Positions 1 to 11,458 of a stretch of DNA of 64,000 nt are shown one piece after another. The notes beneath the pieces are model-generated. The model had not been told where the DNA came from. It made no database searches and saw only the letters and a program-made list of their open reading frames with translations. Numbering within the stretch: position 1 is the stretch's first letter; each line of letters starts with the position of its first letter. The position numbers and the translations under genes are program-made. The stretch spans positions 62,001 through 126,000 of the forward strand of contig JABCPU010000117.1 in assembly GCA_016800925.1 (NCBI GenBank), read 5' to 3'. Source of the DNA: Suillus spraguei. Lineage: Eukaryota > Basidiomycota > Agaricomycetes > Boletales > Suillaceae.

Positions 1-254
1 GGGGCCGTGGTTGAACCTGACATATCGCCCCCGGCTTCCGTCACCGTCGGTCTGGGTCGATCGAACGATCTGGCTGACGCCGCAGACGTGCCTGTTGATG
101 ACGACGCTCTGAACCTCACCGATTCTGAGGTATCTGCACTGACTTGTGCTCCATCCGTTTTTTTTATTATGGGGTTAGCTAACGTATTCTGTCGTACGAC
201 CAGGTTCTTCGAGCGCGCGGAGACCAAGCGCACTGTCCTAATTGCCGCGTCTGC

Positions 255-536
255 GTGATCGGCTCTGATGATATACGAGCAGCTCATTTTCGAGGCAAAA
301 AAGCCGAGGAAGGCAACAGCAGCTGGCACGTCCTCAGCTTCCAGGTCGACGTTCCGTGGCGCAAGGCCAAGTACCGTATCTATCGTGAAAGAGACTTCAA
401 ATTCACGTGCTGCTGCGGTGAATTTTCACACTATGAAAAGAAGGAGATGGTGGATCATCTCGTCTCGTTGGACGCTGATGGCCAGGTAGCACATAAAAGC
501 ATGAGGGAGCAAAAGCCAAGTTGGCAGTACAAGTGA
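255..536 (+). CDS. putative exon of an unrecognised protein
   Basis: An open frame of about 93 codons ends with TGA at 534-536 and has protein-like composition (Trp, Tyr, Cys, His and charged residues mixed). It contains a CCC cluster followed by FSHYEKKEMVDHL, which could be part of a metal-binding finger, but the pattern is incomplete. The only in-frame start is GTG, so this is more likely a last exon than a full gene. The upstream frame at 7-258 overlaps it slightly and may hold earlier coding sequence. I do not recognise a family. Confidence 0.3.
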   Translation: MIGSDDIRAAHFRGKKAEEGNSSWHVLSFQVDVPWRKAKYRIYRERDFKFTCCCGEFSHYEKKEMVDHLVSLDADGQVAHKSMREQKPSWQYK

Positions 537-839
537 TCCCACACGGCGCGTTGGTTCATGCTCCAGTAGTTTTATAATACTGTCCTGTTCTGTTCATCCG
601 ATATATATATATATACATACATACTGATTGAAGTCTCTTCTCGATAGCGCGAGCTACTGCTCATTCGTTGGGACCGGGCGACATCTCCCTCGTTACTCGC
701 GTGCTGTTTGCCCTACCACGAGTTGCAAACGCACGTGCGACCTCGGCACGCGAATCGGCCGAGGGGACCGTGACTTCGTTCACGGCTGCGTAATTCATGC
801 AGCGCTTCTACGCCGTGTTTGATGTCGCCGACCACGCAC
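537..839. other. non-coding stretch with AT microsatellite
   Basis: No gene is supported here. A short (AT)n tract followed by CATA repeats lies at about 601-624. The rest is unremarkable. Confidence 0.5.
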
Positions 840-2560
840 CCCCCGTCGGGGGGTTTTTTTTTTTTTTTTTTCTTCCACGACTGAGTTCACTGCGGCCACC
901 GCCAACCAAAATATGGATCATCATCATCTTTGCGACGCAAGGTGGCGTATCTCGAATGCCGGGGGTGGAGTCGCTCGTTTCTTGACGACACGACTCGACT
1001 CCCGGAGACGAGAGAGCTGATCGACGGATGGTCCCGCAGGGACGAACCTGGTTTCTGAAGAGGGAGGGGATCGCATCGGAGCTTCAAGGAACGCTTCGAC
1101 CAGCTTTGCCCCTGAGATTCTTTGAAACCGTCCGTATGCTTCTCCCCTTCTTTCCGTCCTTCCGCTCGCTCCCATTTCTGCGACCGCCCCCCCCCCCCCC
1201 CATTGAATTTACGGGTCCCACCTCCCCCGGATGCTCGTGCTCTCACTCTCGCCGCGTCCCGCCCCGGTCTTCTTCTCGCCCGCCCTGCGAGACGAGAGAG
1301 AGGTTCCGGGGGTCTCTCGATCGGGCGGCTGCCGCTGGCGCTGGCGCCTACGGGGGACGGCGCCGGGGCTAACGATATGTCTCGCGCGGCACGCCCCCCT
1401 CCCGCGCCCCCCGCCGTCCGCTACGGTCCGCTACGCATCCCCGTCGGTCCGCGGGTCGACGAGCTGGGGGGGGCCCCCCCCCCTCTCCCGCGGCTAGCTT
1501 CCCACGTCGTCGTCTCTCCTCCTCCTCGTCGTCTTCAGTTCGGCGTCGCTCGGGCGGACCCCGTCCAAGCGGTGCTGCGCCACCGGAGTTGGGAGGCGAT
1601 TTCCCACGCGTCTTCTCCCCCGACGGACGGACGTTCGCATCCCGGAATTCGAGCGATCGTCTCGGCTCTCGCCGATCGAATCCGGTACGGGTCCATCCGC
1701 TCGCTGAGAATCCAGATGCCGCTCGACCCGTCGTACGACAGAAAAGACGAGCACGGAATGGAAGCTGGCCGACGGAGCGGGCGTTTCGTTCGATGGGGGG
1801 GAGGTCAGGCAGGGGGCGGCCGTCCACGCGCGCGTCTTCTCCGCTTCATCCTCGTGCTCGCTCCACAGCTTTGGCACTCTCCGTGCAGATCAAGCGCGTC
1901 CGACGCTCTTTTTGGCGCAGTGTGCGCGCGTCCTCTTTCATCTGCATCGGACCCCCTCGTCATCGCGGTCCCTGCGATCTCGCGAGCCTGCCTGGGCCAT
2001 CACGATTCCCGCAGTCTTCCCATCCATCTTCCCCCCTGAAGAGCCTGACTCGACGCATCGACGAAGTCGGGGTCGTCGAGCATTCTCCAGTGCGCGAAGT
2101 AATAGCGATCAGCAGCGGCGCCCTATTTCTCGTCGCGGCCGTCTTGGATCTTGCCTCCCACAAGCTTCCGGCAGAGCTCGTGCAAGATCGGATTCGCTTC
2201 GTCCGCACGGTTGCAGACCGTCGTCCCCGCCGTCTGTCGTGCGGTTCCAGACTGCAACGACGCCCAACGCTTCGCGAGCTGGGTCGCCGTCGGAGCGCAT
2301 TCATCCGACCATCCTTTCGAAGGTTCTCGAGAACGCCGCCATTTTATTCGCGGGTGGCTTGCATCGCAACGACAGCTCGAGCGACAGCCTCGCTAGACAC
2401 GCCTCGTCAGCCACGTTCGATCAGTTCTTTTCCCCAGTCATCGACCGTTCGTCATTGAAAAATCGTAGCATTTGAAGGTTCGCTTACCGCCTGGACTCGT
2501 CGGCCAGAGTCACGTCGGTCTCGTTGGAATATGTTCCGACGGACTTGTGAAAAAAAAAAA
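840..2560. other. GC-rich, low-complexity segment with homopolymer tracts
   Basis: GC content rises sharply against the AT-richer remainder of the window. A T-tract lies at about 854-871, a C-tract at about 1188-1201, further C/G runs at about 1467-1488, and an A-tract at about 2551-2560. Several long overlapping frames are open on both strands, including one of 305 codons at 1122-2039. They are rich in Arg, Pro and Ser, show no domain, and are what high GC alone produces. The minus-strand frame around 2050-2300 has the most protein-like composition but carries a stop. It may be a captured or decayed gene; I cannot name it. Confidence 0.45.
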
Positions 2561-2766
2561 CGGAGCTCGATCGCATCTGGCCCGTGGCCCTGCTTGTCAT
2601 GAGGCTTGAACCGTCTTTTTCGCACGTTGCACGTAGTGAGACGAGTTTTTCGAGGGGGGGGGAGGCCAGGCAGTGCTAAAAGCTCCCAGTTCATCTTCTG
2701 ATGAAGCATTTGCGACGTCCGAGTCGGGCGATGCTCGGCGACTCCTGAAAGCGGGCTGACGCTCAC

Positions 2767-2957
2767 ATTCGCCCACGCGCTTCCCGCCGTTTCCATTTCT
2801 CGTCTTTCGGTTTTTTTCTTTTCTTTTCTTTTCTTTTTCTTTTTTCGCGGATGCCTGCACTCTACGCGAAGGAAAGCATGGTGGCGTTGTCTACCCATCC
2901 GTGTCGTTCCGTTCAGATTCGCCCACGCGCTTCCCGCCATTTTTTTTTTTTTTTTTT
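2767..2957. repeat. degenerate tandem duplication of about 150 bp
   Basis: An identical 22-bp segment occurs at 2767-2788 and 2917-2938. Each copy is followed by a T-rich tract and then by similar TTTTTCGCRGATGC sequence. This is a two-copy tandem repeat with pyrimidine tracts. The second unit lies just beyond the TET/JBP tail remnant, so the repeat may have formed during insertion or decay of that element. Confidence 0.6.
2862..2900 (-). pseudogene. C-terminal tail remnant of a TET/JBP-like dioxygenase
   Basis: On the minus strand this reads GWVDNATMLSFA and then a stop. It matches the C-terminal tail GWVDNATMHSFV of the larger dioxygenase fragment that ends at 5236. Only the last dozen residues remain and no catalytic residue is present. 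The similarity shows that a second copy of the same repetitive gene family once reached this point. Confidence 0.6.
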
Positions 2958-3148
2958 CGCAGATGCTAGTGCAGTCGAAATGGTCGTGTCGCATGCCGAT
3001 GGGACCGCGAAAGTGTCGTGCATCATGAGGAATGTGCGAGACGATGTTTGTTCACATAATTGTGACACGCGTGACCTCCGCCAAAAGTGTGACAGAAAGT
3101 TATCGATGGTTTCCACGCAAGTACATGATTGAGACGAGAGGGATTGTT

Positions 3149-3532
3149 CTAGACGTGTTTGTCGAGCGTCATGCAGTTCTTCACGTCGTAGGTCAGCGCG
3201 AAAATTTCGAAGTCGTGAAGTTCGTCGTCGTCGTCAGAATCGACTTCAATGACTTCGCCATTTGCGACAAGGGTTTCACGACGGACCTCATCTGCAATGG
3301 ATGAGTCACCGCCATCAAACGTAGAGAGCGCACCCGATTCGAGAGTTTTGAAGTGGCGTTCGACAATTTCAGCGTGTGTCGCAGTAGGATGAGAATCAAT
3401 AAAACGATAGACTGTCATCCAGTCAGAGTGCGTGAGAGATTTTGGCGAGAAGCGCGTTCGCTGGCTGTAGAACGAGCTGAAGTTCGAGGGTTGTCCTCGG
3501 TGATTTTCTGCCACTTCGCAGGCGAGTTGCAT
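3149..3532 (-). pseudogene. internally deleted pogo/CENP-B-type transposase
   Basis: The 127-codon minus-strand frame joins two pieces. The N-terminal part (HSDWMTVYRFIDSHP..., then HFKTLESGAL) resembles the first helix-turn-helix of basidiomycete pogo-type DDE transposases. The C-terminal part (VANGEVIEVDSDDDDE) resembles the acidic tail of the same proteins. The DDE catalytic core that should lie between them is absent, so this looks like a non-autonomous deletion derivative. Its upstream end lies about 35 bp from the left end of the TIR element at 3567, which may have inserted into it. Family assignment is from pattern recognition. Confidence 0.55.
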
Positions 3533-3568
3533 ACAGCGGGCTTGTCGCGAGGTTTGCGCTTTTTTTTA

Positions 3569-3803
3569 CAGCAGCTTGCATGATAAGAGAGGCCGGCGGT
3601 ATTATTTTCCAAAAAAAAGCGCGCATCTGTTTTTGAAAAGTGATCCTAGAAAGATCGATTTTTATCTCAACAAGGAAGCAAGCTATTGACATGGTCCGAG
3701 CGACAAAACTGATCAGAAAAATCGAACGCAGACGACCGCGAAAAAACCAAGCGATTCGGTGAAGTCGGTGGTCACCTGCTCTCACAGAGCCAACAGTCTA
3801 CAA
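3569..3803 (+). repeat. left terminal inverted repeat
   Basis: Begins CAGCAGCTTGCATGATAAG after a TA and pairs with 4790-5025. Only scattered mismatches were seen by eye. Confidence 0.85.
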
Positions 3804-3970
3804 AGTTTGATTTTAGATACAAACTTGATAAAGAGCAATGAGGCGCAGACGACTGTAGAACGAATGGAACGATCTGGCGAAGTGGACACTTGTCTCGTGT
3901 CTAGTTACTAGTATACAAACCAAATTCGCACACATCTCACTTTTCCCGGTCTGCTACATTGTCTCGCAGG

Positions 3971-4108
3971 ATGGCAAAGGCTCCTGCACGAGTGCGCAAG
4001 GTCAAGGAGCCTCGTAAACGCGGCCGTCCTCCAAAAAAGCAATCACAGCTCCCCAGTGGTACACAGGCGGAAGATCCTTCAAAGTCAGGAAGTCGTCTCA
4101 AAGACTAA
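3971..4108 (+). CDS. small open frame with AT-hook motif inside the transposon
   Basis: An ATG frame of 45 codons encodes a very basic peptide containing PRKRGRPPKK, a good match to the AT-hook minor-groove DNA-binding motif. It lies on the strand opposite the transposase. The preceding pyrimidine-rich, CAG-ending sequence looks like a 5' leader or splice acceptor. Beyond the stop, another frame continues with further Lys/Arg/Pro. It could be a captured host gene start, a second element-encoded protein, or chance. Whether it is expressed cannot be judged from sequence. Confidence 0.35.
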   Translation: MAKAPARVRKVKEPRKRGRPPKKQSQLPSGTQAEDPSKSGSRLKD

Positions 4109-4129
4109 ACCACGGCCACGTCCCATTCC

Positions 4130-4748
4130 ACCAAAAAAAAGCCTGGATGCCAGGTGGATCCAGCTCCGCACCAGATGTCGGCGGAGCTGCTCTCGTCGAC
4201 AAAAATGAGTTGGTCGGGTCTATACTTGAGGCCAATCTGATGCATGTACTCAGCACGTCTATCAAGGTTCCGCTCTCTTGCTTCTCGAGTGATCTATTGC
4301 ACACATCAATCAAACATCATTGTCAACGAGACGAGAATCAAGACACTGACTTTCTTCCTTGAATATCCCGTGCGATGAAGCGTTCGCCAGATGGTGGACA
4401 ATGACGGGTGTTTCCCGCGAGCCTTGCTAATCTCATCACGGAGCTCGTCTAGATACATATCACAGCTGCGGGACAAGCAGCCATGCCTGTACTTTTATGT
4501 GTCAGAATTTGCACAGAAAGAGATTGAATATGGACGCACCTCGATATCTTCCAAGTCCATCATTCGAGTTCTACCACTCTTACCCCTCTGACTTTCTACG
4601 GCTTCCCAGTCAATTTATAGCATCGCGCAATCCTTTCTATTGTCGATTTGCTTGCACCAGTGTATGCCATGATTTCAGACGTGTCAAGGAGTGGTAGCAT
4701 TCGGATGATAATTTCGCATAGTTCTTGCGACGATGTGTGACCTTTCAT
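4130..4748 (-). pseudogene. decayed Tc1/mariner-type transposase
   Basis: Read on the minus strand from the ATG at 4748, the first piece (to 4596) encodes an N-terminal helix-turn-helix of the TGASKSTIERIARCYKLTG type. A second piece at about 4340-4460 encodes MYLDELRDEISKARG...STIWRTLHRTGYSRKK, the second helix-turn-helix. A third piece at about 4170-4270 encodes YRPDQLIFVDESS, whose Asp (codon at 4195-4197) matches a catalytic Asp of the DDE/D triad. Stops and frameshifts separate the pieces, and sequence after the first Asp region is lost or replaced by unrelated sequence. No complete catalytic core remains. Confidence 0.7.
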
Positions 4749-4789
4749 AGTGGGGTAAGGGAGACGTTTGACCGGAGAAAAAAGTGTTG

Positions 4790-5025
4790 TTGTGGACTGT
4801 TGGCTCTGAGAGAGCAGGTGACCACCGACTTCACCGAATCGCTTGGTTTTTTCGCTGGTCGTCTGCGTTCGATTTTTCTGATCAGTTTTGTCGCTCGGAC
4901 CATGTCAATAGCTTGCTTCCTTGTTGAGATAAAAATCGATCTTTCTAGGATCACTTTTCAAAAACAAATGCGCGCTTTTTTTTGGAAAATAATACCGCCG
5001 GCCTCTCTTATTATGCAAGCTGCTG
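4790..5025 (-). repeat. right terminal inverted repeat
   Basis: Reverse complement of 3569-3803, followed by TA at 5026-5027. Confidence 0.85.
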
Positions 5026-5235
5026 TAAGTTTAGAGACATTTTCGAGTGGTATGGTATCGTTTCAATTGCTCGCTGGCTTCTATACATGGTCAAAAGAGA
5101 CAGTACCACTGAAGCACGACAATAAATTTATGCGCTATGTTATTGTACACGTATCCCACCCTATCAAATCAATACTCATAATGCATATTGGGTATACAAA
5201 GTTACCATATGCATTATGACCATTTCAACTGTGCT

Positions 5236-5850
5236 CTACACAAAGGAATGCATGGTGGCGTTGTCTACCCATCCGTTGTTGTTCTTGACCCAGGCGGCAA
5301 ACTCCCTGTCGGTCTGGAACACCAGCGAGGCCCTCGCGCCCTTGTAGTTGAGGTTGAAATGGGTGACCTCGCTCGACCTGAAGAGAGCGACGTCGCCGGG
5401 CCGCAGCTCGAGGACGAGCCCATTCTCCAGCAAGCACAGGGCTCCGCCTTCGAAGTGACCGACGGGTATGACCAGGCACAGATGCCGATCGAAGACGTCG
5501 CGGTGGGCTTTGGTGCAGACGTTGACGTTGATCACGAGAGATACGAAGGGAGCGATGGGCGACGCGCAGTTGCCCGGCAGGCTGGACGCGTGCCGCCAGA
5601 TCCTCAAGGCCGCTGTAGCAATGGGGCACTTGGCGACAACGCACCACGCGCGGCCTGCGGAACCAGACGGTCCCGTCCGCAGAACCAGTCGCAACGCGAG
5701 TCCCATCCGAAGAGAATGAGAATGAGTCTGATTTACAGAAAGATCGACTTGACCTGCCAAGCGATAGACGTTGACCAGGGAATGAAGCACTAACAAAAAT
5801 GAGATAAAAAAACTCACTGAGTTAGCGTGACACTGAAGACTTGACTTCAC
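5236..5850 (-). pseudogene. C-terminal fragment of a TET/JBP-type 2-oxoglutarate/Fe(II) dioxygenase
   Basis: The minus-strand frame ends with TAG at 5236-5238. Its last ~110 residues show the double-stranded beta-helix pattern of the TET/JBP family: an iron-binding HxD in TKAHRDVFD (codons near 5500), then GDFEGG-like VGHFEGGAL, LRPGDVALFRS, the distal His in EVTHFNL, and the 2-oxoglutarate-binding Arg in GARASLVFQTDRE. TET/JBP enzymes oxidise 5-methylcytosine or thymine in DNA, and in mushrooms the family is expanded and linked to KDZ transposons. No KDZ transposase is seen here. The N-terminal part is absent and a SEC23 remnant begins within 200 bp, so I treat this as a truncated copy although the catalytic residues are present. 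Confidence 0.65.
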
Positions 5851-5940
5851 TCAGCAACTCCTCAGCTGCATCAACATCCGTTTGAAACCCCCAGCATGAG
5901 GTAGAGCAACGGCGACATGGAGATTCGGTCCGGATGATCA

Positions 5941-7490
<1,550 letters not shown>

Positions 7491-7497
7491 CCAATGG

Positions 7498-8830
7498 CTA
7501 GATAAGTCGACCGCTCGACCAGCCTTGATATGTAGGTGTTTGCTTGATCCAACTAATCAGTTCGTCCCGCCGCACCTTCATACCTTGATCTGCCGACTGA
7601 ACTTTTGTCTTCTTCCCATCTACGAATTCCCACTTTTGCTCTTTAACAGTCACCAAACCTTCCTTGAGCTCATCACCGCCCAAAATCACAGCAAAAGGAA
7701 CTTCATCCTTTTCACCAGCCATGAACTGCGCAGTGAGCTTCAGTTTCCTCTTTGCGAGGAAGTCAGTCTGAAAAAAAAAAAAAAGAGTTAATACATGAAT
7801 TGGAAAACGACAATTTGACTAACCTTTATGCCTGCTTCCCTGAGTTCCTGCACGAGTGCAATCCGCTCTTCCAACAAGCCATCACCAGCAGCCAACACGT
7901 ATACCATGGTCTCTTTACTCCGCATCCTCTTCTCGACCCACTTTGGCCACACAATTGCAAAGATACGGTCAAGACCAATACTGACCCCAATACACGGGAG
8001 CCCTGGTGCCTTCTTCCCTTCAGCAGCGGCAGCGGCAGTGAACATACCAACCAGGTTATCGTACCGGCCACCAGCAGCAATGGACCCGACACCAACCTGC
8101 GATTCATCCACTCCATCCTCTTCGTTATCATCAGCTTTGGCTTTTTTCGAGGGTTTCGGTTTTGGGGGGGCTGGGGCTGGGGACTCTGTTGCATTTGCGG
8201 AAAGAGCTGGTGGTGCTGATGCTTCGACGATCGCTTCATAGGTGATGCCTGTATAATAGTCTAGACCACGGGCGAGAGACATATCGAACGAGATCTATGC
8301 ATACATTAATATATATCATGTTCTAATTCACGGAAAGCGAGCTTACTTTGTCGAGCACTTTATATGCTCATAGGAGAGTAAAGAGAATATCCATGTCTGA
8401 AATGCCCTGCTTCGCGCTCGGGTTTGCCATGAGAGTGGCATCCGCTTTCAAAAGATCGAGTAGCGATGGACCACCTGTATAACAAATGAGATGAGATACT
8501 TGGCTTTGCATAAAATCAAGGCTGCCTACCTTTGTGCTTGACATACTCTCCAATCTTATCAGCGACATCTGGAGAAAGGCCTTTCTCTTCCGTCATTTCT
8601 TTCTTTACTTCTAGCCAGGGAAGCTGCACGCAATTAGAACCAGCATCGAAAATGCATCTCTATCGACCAACCTTGTCCAACTTGTCTACAGCAGAGGATA
8701 TTGATCGAATCTTGTCCTGTGGACCGCAAGAACGACCTCAAGCTGGAAAAGTACATAGGATGAGGCCAGAATCACGACTTGAAGTAAAGGCAGCATACTG
8801 TAGTGTTAAGCGCGTCGCAACCTATGAGAA
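7498..8830 (-). pseudogene. HTS1: histidyl-tRNA synthetase pseudogene, C-terminal half
   Basis: Minus-strand exons match class II histidyl-tRNA synthetase: ISSAVDKLDK, LPWLEVKKEMTEEKGL, GGPSLLDLLKADATLMANPS, ISFDMSLARGLDYYTGITYE (the His-specific motif), VGSIAAGGRYDNLVGMF and LPCIGVSIGLDRIFAI (motif 3 region). The anticodon-binding domain (VPFAVILGGDELKEGLVTVKEQK) follows. Motifs 1 and 2 are missing upstream of about 8830. An in-frame TGA (complement of 8368-8370) interrupts the stretch between LLKADATL and LDYYTG, and the 5' edge is degraded. The frame runs into the SEC23 remnant at about 7490-7500 with almost no spacer. The two genes are therefore fused head to tail as fragments. Confidence 0.8.
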
Positions 8831-8869
8831 AAAGGTTAGATATATATGCGCGTCAGGAAACGCGCATGC

Positions 8870-9452
8870 AGACCATGATTCAACATTTCTCCCAAAGGAC
8901 CAGCCATTCCCGTTCTCCGTGCCTGCTTGCTGCACTTGGATAAGCATGGATATAGACCGGTGGTAAGGTATCTACTCACCCGTCCACTGCGTCTAGACTT
9001 TGGTACATGAACAACCCAATCGCCCATCTAAGTTTCGAGGGTCAGCGTGACACAAGCTTGACACAAACAATAGAATGCGCGCACGTGAAGTAGATCCACT
9101 GAGGAGGCCCGACTGCTCCATCTTTCTCCGTCAAATAAAGTGGGTCGTAATATAGTAGCGTGATGACATTGAAAGCGACAATACACAGGCCAAGCAAGGT
9201 TATCTGAACAAGTTTGACTGACGCCAAGAACTAAGTGGTAATAACATACGGTATTTGGGGCGATGGTGAGTGGAAAGAGCTTGATGAACCAATTCCAATA
9301 TAGCGTAAGGAGATAACGCGAAACCAAAGATCTTATTTTCAAAGTTCAGTATGACAGCAAAAGAACACTCAATGGAACAGTACCCACTCATCTACACCTT
9401 TATAGGAATACTTTTTGAGGTTTTTGAGTGCTGGCAGTGAGAGGTAACCCAT
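8870..9452 (-). pseudogene. CDP-alcohol phosphotransferase (EPT1/CPT1-like) pseudogene, N-terminal part
   Basis: Translation from the ATG at 9450-9452 gives MGYLSLPALKNLKKYSYKGV, the typical start of fungal ethanolamine/choline phosphotransferases of the last Kennedy-pathway step at the ER. Later exons give LYWNWFIKLFPLTIAPNT, FNVITLLYYDPLY, GPPQWIYFTCA and KQARRTGMAGPLGEM. The segment that should contain the first Asp residues of the CDP-alcohol signature is disrupted: DAIDG before KQARR is missing, and the DHG that should follow is NHG. No transmembrane C-terminal part follows. The active site is broken and the gene is truncated. Confidence 0.8.
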
Positions 9453-9892
9453 AGAAAAAATCCCACTCTGCCACATAAAAGTATGTATTATGGTGTGTGC
9501 AGCAATAGTGCAACAAGGACTACATGCGCTAGTGACGAGTACGACGTGTGCGAGTAGTAGCCATAGTATGGACCGGGCGCTGCTTGTAATTCTCGTTTGC
9601 TAAACACAAAGTTAACGCGTGAAACGAGGAAGCAGTCTATAGCCTGAATGTTGTGTTTGCGAAACGCGTCGATTATGTACCGTAGATAAGACCAGGTATG
9701 TAAGGTGCAAAGTAGCTTTGCGTATATTTACATCTGTTTTAGCAGATTTCAGAATGTCCAGTTTTCACTGGGGTTCATGCACATGACTGAAGCGCATCTT
9801 GAAACCTATGAATGAAAGGGTAAGTCACAATAGGCTGCTGAGTGATACAAGGCAAGCAAATGGATACTAACAAATGAATTGATGTGATGGAA
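9453..9892. other. non-coding stretch upstream of the EPT1-like remnant
   Basis: No gene is visible. This presumably includes the old promoter and 5' leader of the adjacent remnant. Confidence 0.4.
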
Positions 9893-10297
9893 TCACTGTG
9901 ACTGCAGGATCACAGATAAGCGAGGGAAAGGAAATATCCATCCCCAGAGTCGCTGCCACCAAAAGAGACGGCATATCCGTAGTGGAAGACAAATGGTGCA
10001 AGGGCCCTGGTAAGTCAGAATGCCAGCAGTGGCCTCGGTATGCACACCAAACTTAACATGGCCTCCACCCCACCCCACAATGTGCGTAATGGTAGCGGTA
10101 AATATGGGGGAAGGGGTGGGGATGGAACTCATGTGCAGGGTGTATTGATAAACAACGATGGTGTCGCCAACACCAAGTTGCTCAGACGGAGAACTCGGTC
10201 CACAGTAGCCGTTGAACACCCACGTGTCTGAGTCAGAGTCAGCGCTGAAGGAGGGGTTGATAACGAGTGAAGCGGCTACCGATGTGACAAATGGCAT
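9893..10297 (-). CDS. small unknown protein, family 'GDT' copy 1
   Basis: A 134-codon minus-strand frame starts MPFVTSVAASLVINPSFSAD. It contains LGVGDTIVVYQYTL and, about 25 residues later, FTATITHIVGWGGGHVKFGV. The same framework (NP..S, then GxGDTI, then an aromatic/hydrophobic strand pattern ending HV.F) recurs in frames at 33396-33857 (+) and, more weakly, 31625-31948 (-). The alternating hydrophobic pattern suggests a small beta-sheet protein. The C-terminal third may contain an intron, since another frame there is also plausible. Family and function are unknown. Confidence 0.45.
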   Translation of the reverse strand: MPFVTSVAASLVINPSFSADSDSDTWVFNGYCGPSSPSEQLGVGDTIVVYQYTLHMSSIPTPSPIFTATITHIVGWGGGHVKFGVHTEATAGILTYQGPCTICLPLRICRLFWWQRLWGWIFPFPRLSVILQSQ

Positions 10298-10339
10298 ATT
10301 ATAGGCCAGGAGGAATGATACTGGGGTTCACAGTACTAT

Positions 10340-10990
10340 ATGATAGTCCAGAAGATTGCCGTCTGGTCCGTTTTGTCCAAAGACGCACTGGGATTTACCC
10401 TGGAGGAAACAACGTTCAAGCAGTTTAAGAGACCGGACTTGAAGCTCCTTGCATGGTCAGCTAATCATCGGCTTAATGCTGAACTGTATGCTACGCTGCT
10501 CGGACACTTAGCAAACGTTCGGTGAGCATGGCGTCGTTACTGTACCATTATCCAAACTGATTATCCGCCAGCTTTGTGAGTGTCACGGATCGTTTTCTTT
10601 GCGAGCTCGAGCCTGTAACGAAGGGTCAAGTGGCGAAAGACCTCGATACGAAGTACAAGCATCTAGTGAAAGGGCTCTGTCACGTTCAACTGAGAGTGAG
10701 ATCCTGTCCTCTGTATTTTTGTGTTCATGTATCAGCTAGGTATGGCCGCCAGAGGCATTTGAGGAGGGAGCCGAGTTTCTGGAATTATCAGCCAAGTCTT
10801 TCGCAAATGCGCATGGTCTTCGGTTCAAGATCGCTTTTGCCGATACGTTGACTCGTCTCTTGCACCCCATTGGAAAGGTATTTCCTATTTGCTGGCTGGT
10901 ACTGGTACACGCTAATATGACCTCAAGACGGCGCAGGCCGAGGTCAATCACCCACAATGAGAAAAGGCGATCGAAAGGATCTATTCGTAA
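10340..10990 (+). pseudogene. PAG1/Furry cell-morphogenesis protein fragment
   Basis: Plus-strand exons encode LGFTLEETTFKQFKRPDLKL, VSVTDRFLCELEPVTKGQVA, KDLDTKYKHLVKGLCHVQLR and WPPEAFEEGAEFLE...KSFANAHGLR, then TAQAEVNHPQ. They match the N-terminal region of the very large Furry/PAG1/Mor2 scaffold proteins, which act with NDR kinases in polarity. Three short GT..AG introns are intact. A Trp codon after NHPQ has become TGA (10958-10960), with EKAIERIYS readable beyond it. The rest of the ~2,000-residue protein is absent, so this is a dead fragment. Confidence 0.75.
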
Positions 10991-11287
10991 TAGTCTATCT
11001 ATGAAATGGAATGAACCTTCACATCTCGCGAGGGTCGTCTTAGAAACATGAGATTGTATATCCTCGAGATGCGCACATATCAGCCTAGAATCTGAACAGA
11101 TCAACCAAAACTGTCAGAATCCACGAACGACACCTGAAGGCGCCAGAGTGAGCGGAAAGGAGTGGAGGTACAGGCGAGAGCAGACACACGGCTTGCTAAG
11201 TATACAAGTCCCTCTCGTGAACCGTCCATCGTTGTAGGCGTTCGATGACAGCATCATACATGCCATCCACAGATCCTACATGTCATA
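10991..11287. other. non-coding spacer
   Basis: Nothing coding is supported between the PAG1 fragment and the left inverted repeat of the XRN1-bearing segment. Confidence 0.4.
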
Positions 11288-11331
11288 CTAGGACGACTAC
11301 GGGGGCGCGGACGAAAGACCGTACACCATAG
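11288..11331 (+). repeat. left arm of 44-bp inverted repeat flanking the XRN1 fragment
   Basis: The 44 bases beginning CTAGGACGACTAC are the reverse complement of 14373-14416 with two mismatches. No obvious target-site duplication was found outside the arms. Confidence 0.8.
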
Positions 11332-11458
11332 AATATGTGGACTCGAATTGATTCAAAGGAAAGCGGAGCAAACACGTAGAAGAAATGGAACTTGCGCACA
11401 TGCGTGCTAAGCTTGGTACAGTTTTCCATTCTTCCTGTCGACAACTAACAATTAGTCC

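Larger units (their letters stand above)
3567..5027. mobile_element. Tc1/mariner-like DNA transposon with long inverted repeats
   Basis: The sequence at 3569-3803 is the reverse complement of 4790-5025 with few mismatches, giving terminal inverted repeats of about 235 bp that start CAGCAGCTTGCAT. Each end is flanked by TA, the target-site duplication typical of Tc1/mariner. The 1.46-kb interior carries remnants of a minus-strand transposase plus a plus-strand open frame with an AT-hook motif. Inverted repeats this long are unusual for a Tc1-type element. The two arms are still nearly identical while the transposase is broken. The copy cannot move by itself but could be mobilised in trans. Confidence 0.85.

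Noticed and set aside
1122..2475. Long overlapping open frames of 187-305 codons on both strands
   Set aside because: They arise in a GC-rich, stop-poor stretch, are dominated by Arg/Pro/Ser, and show no domain or splice logic.
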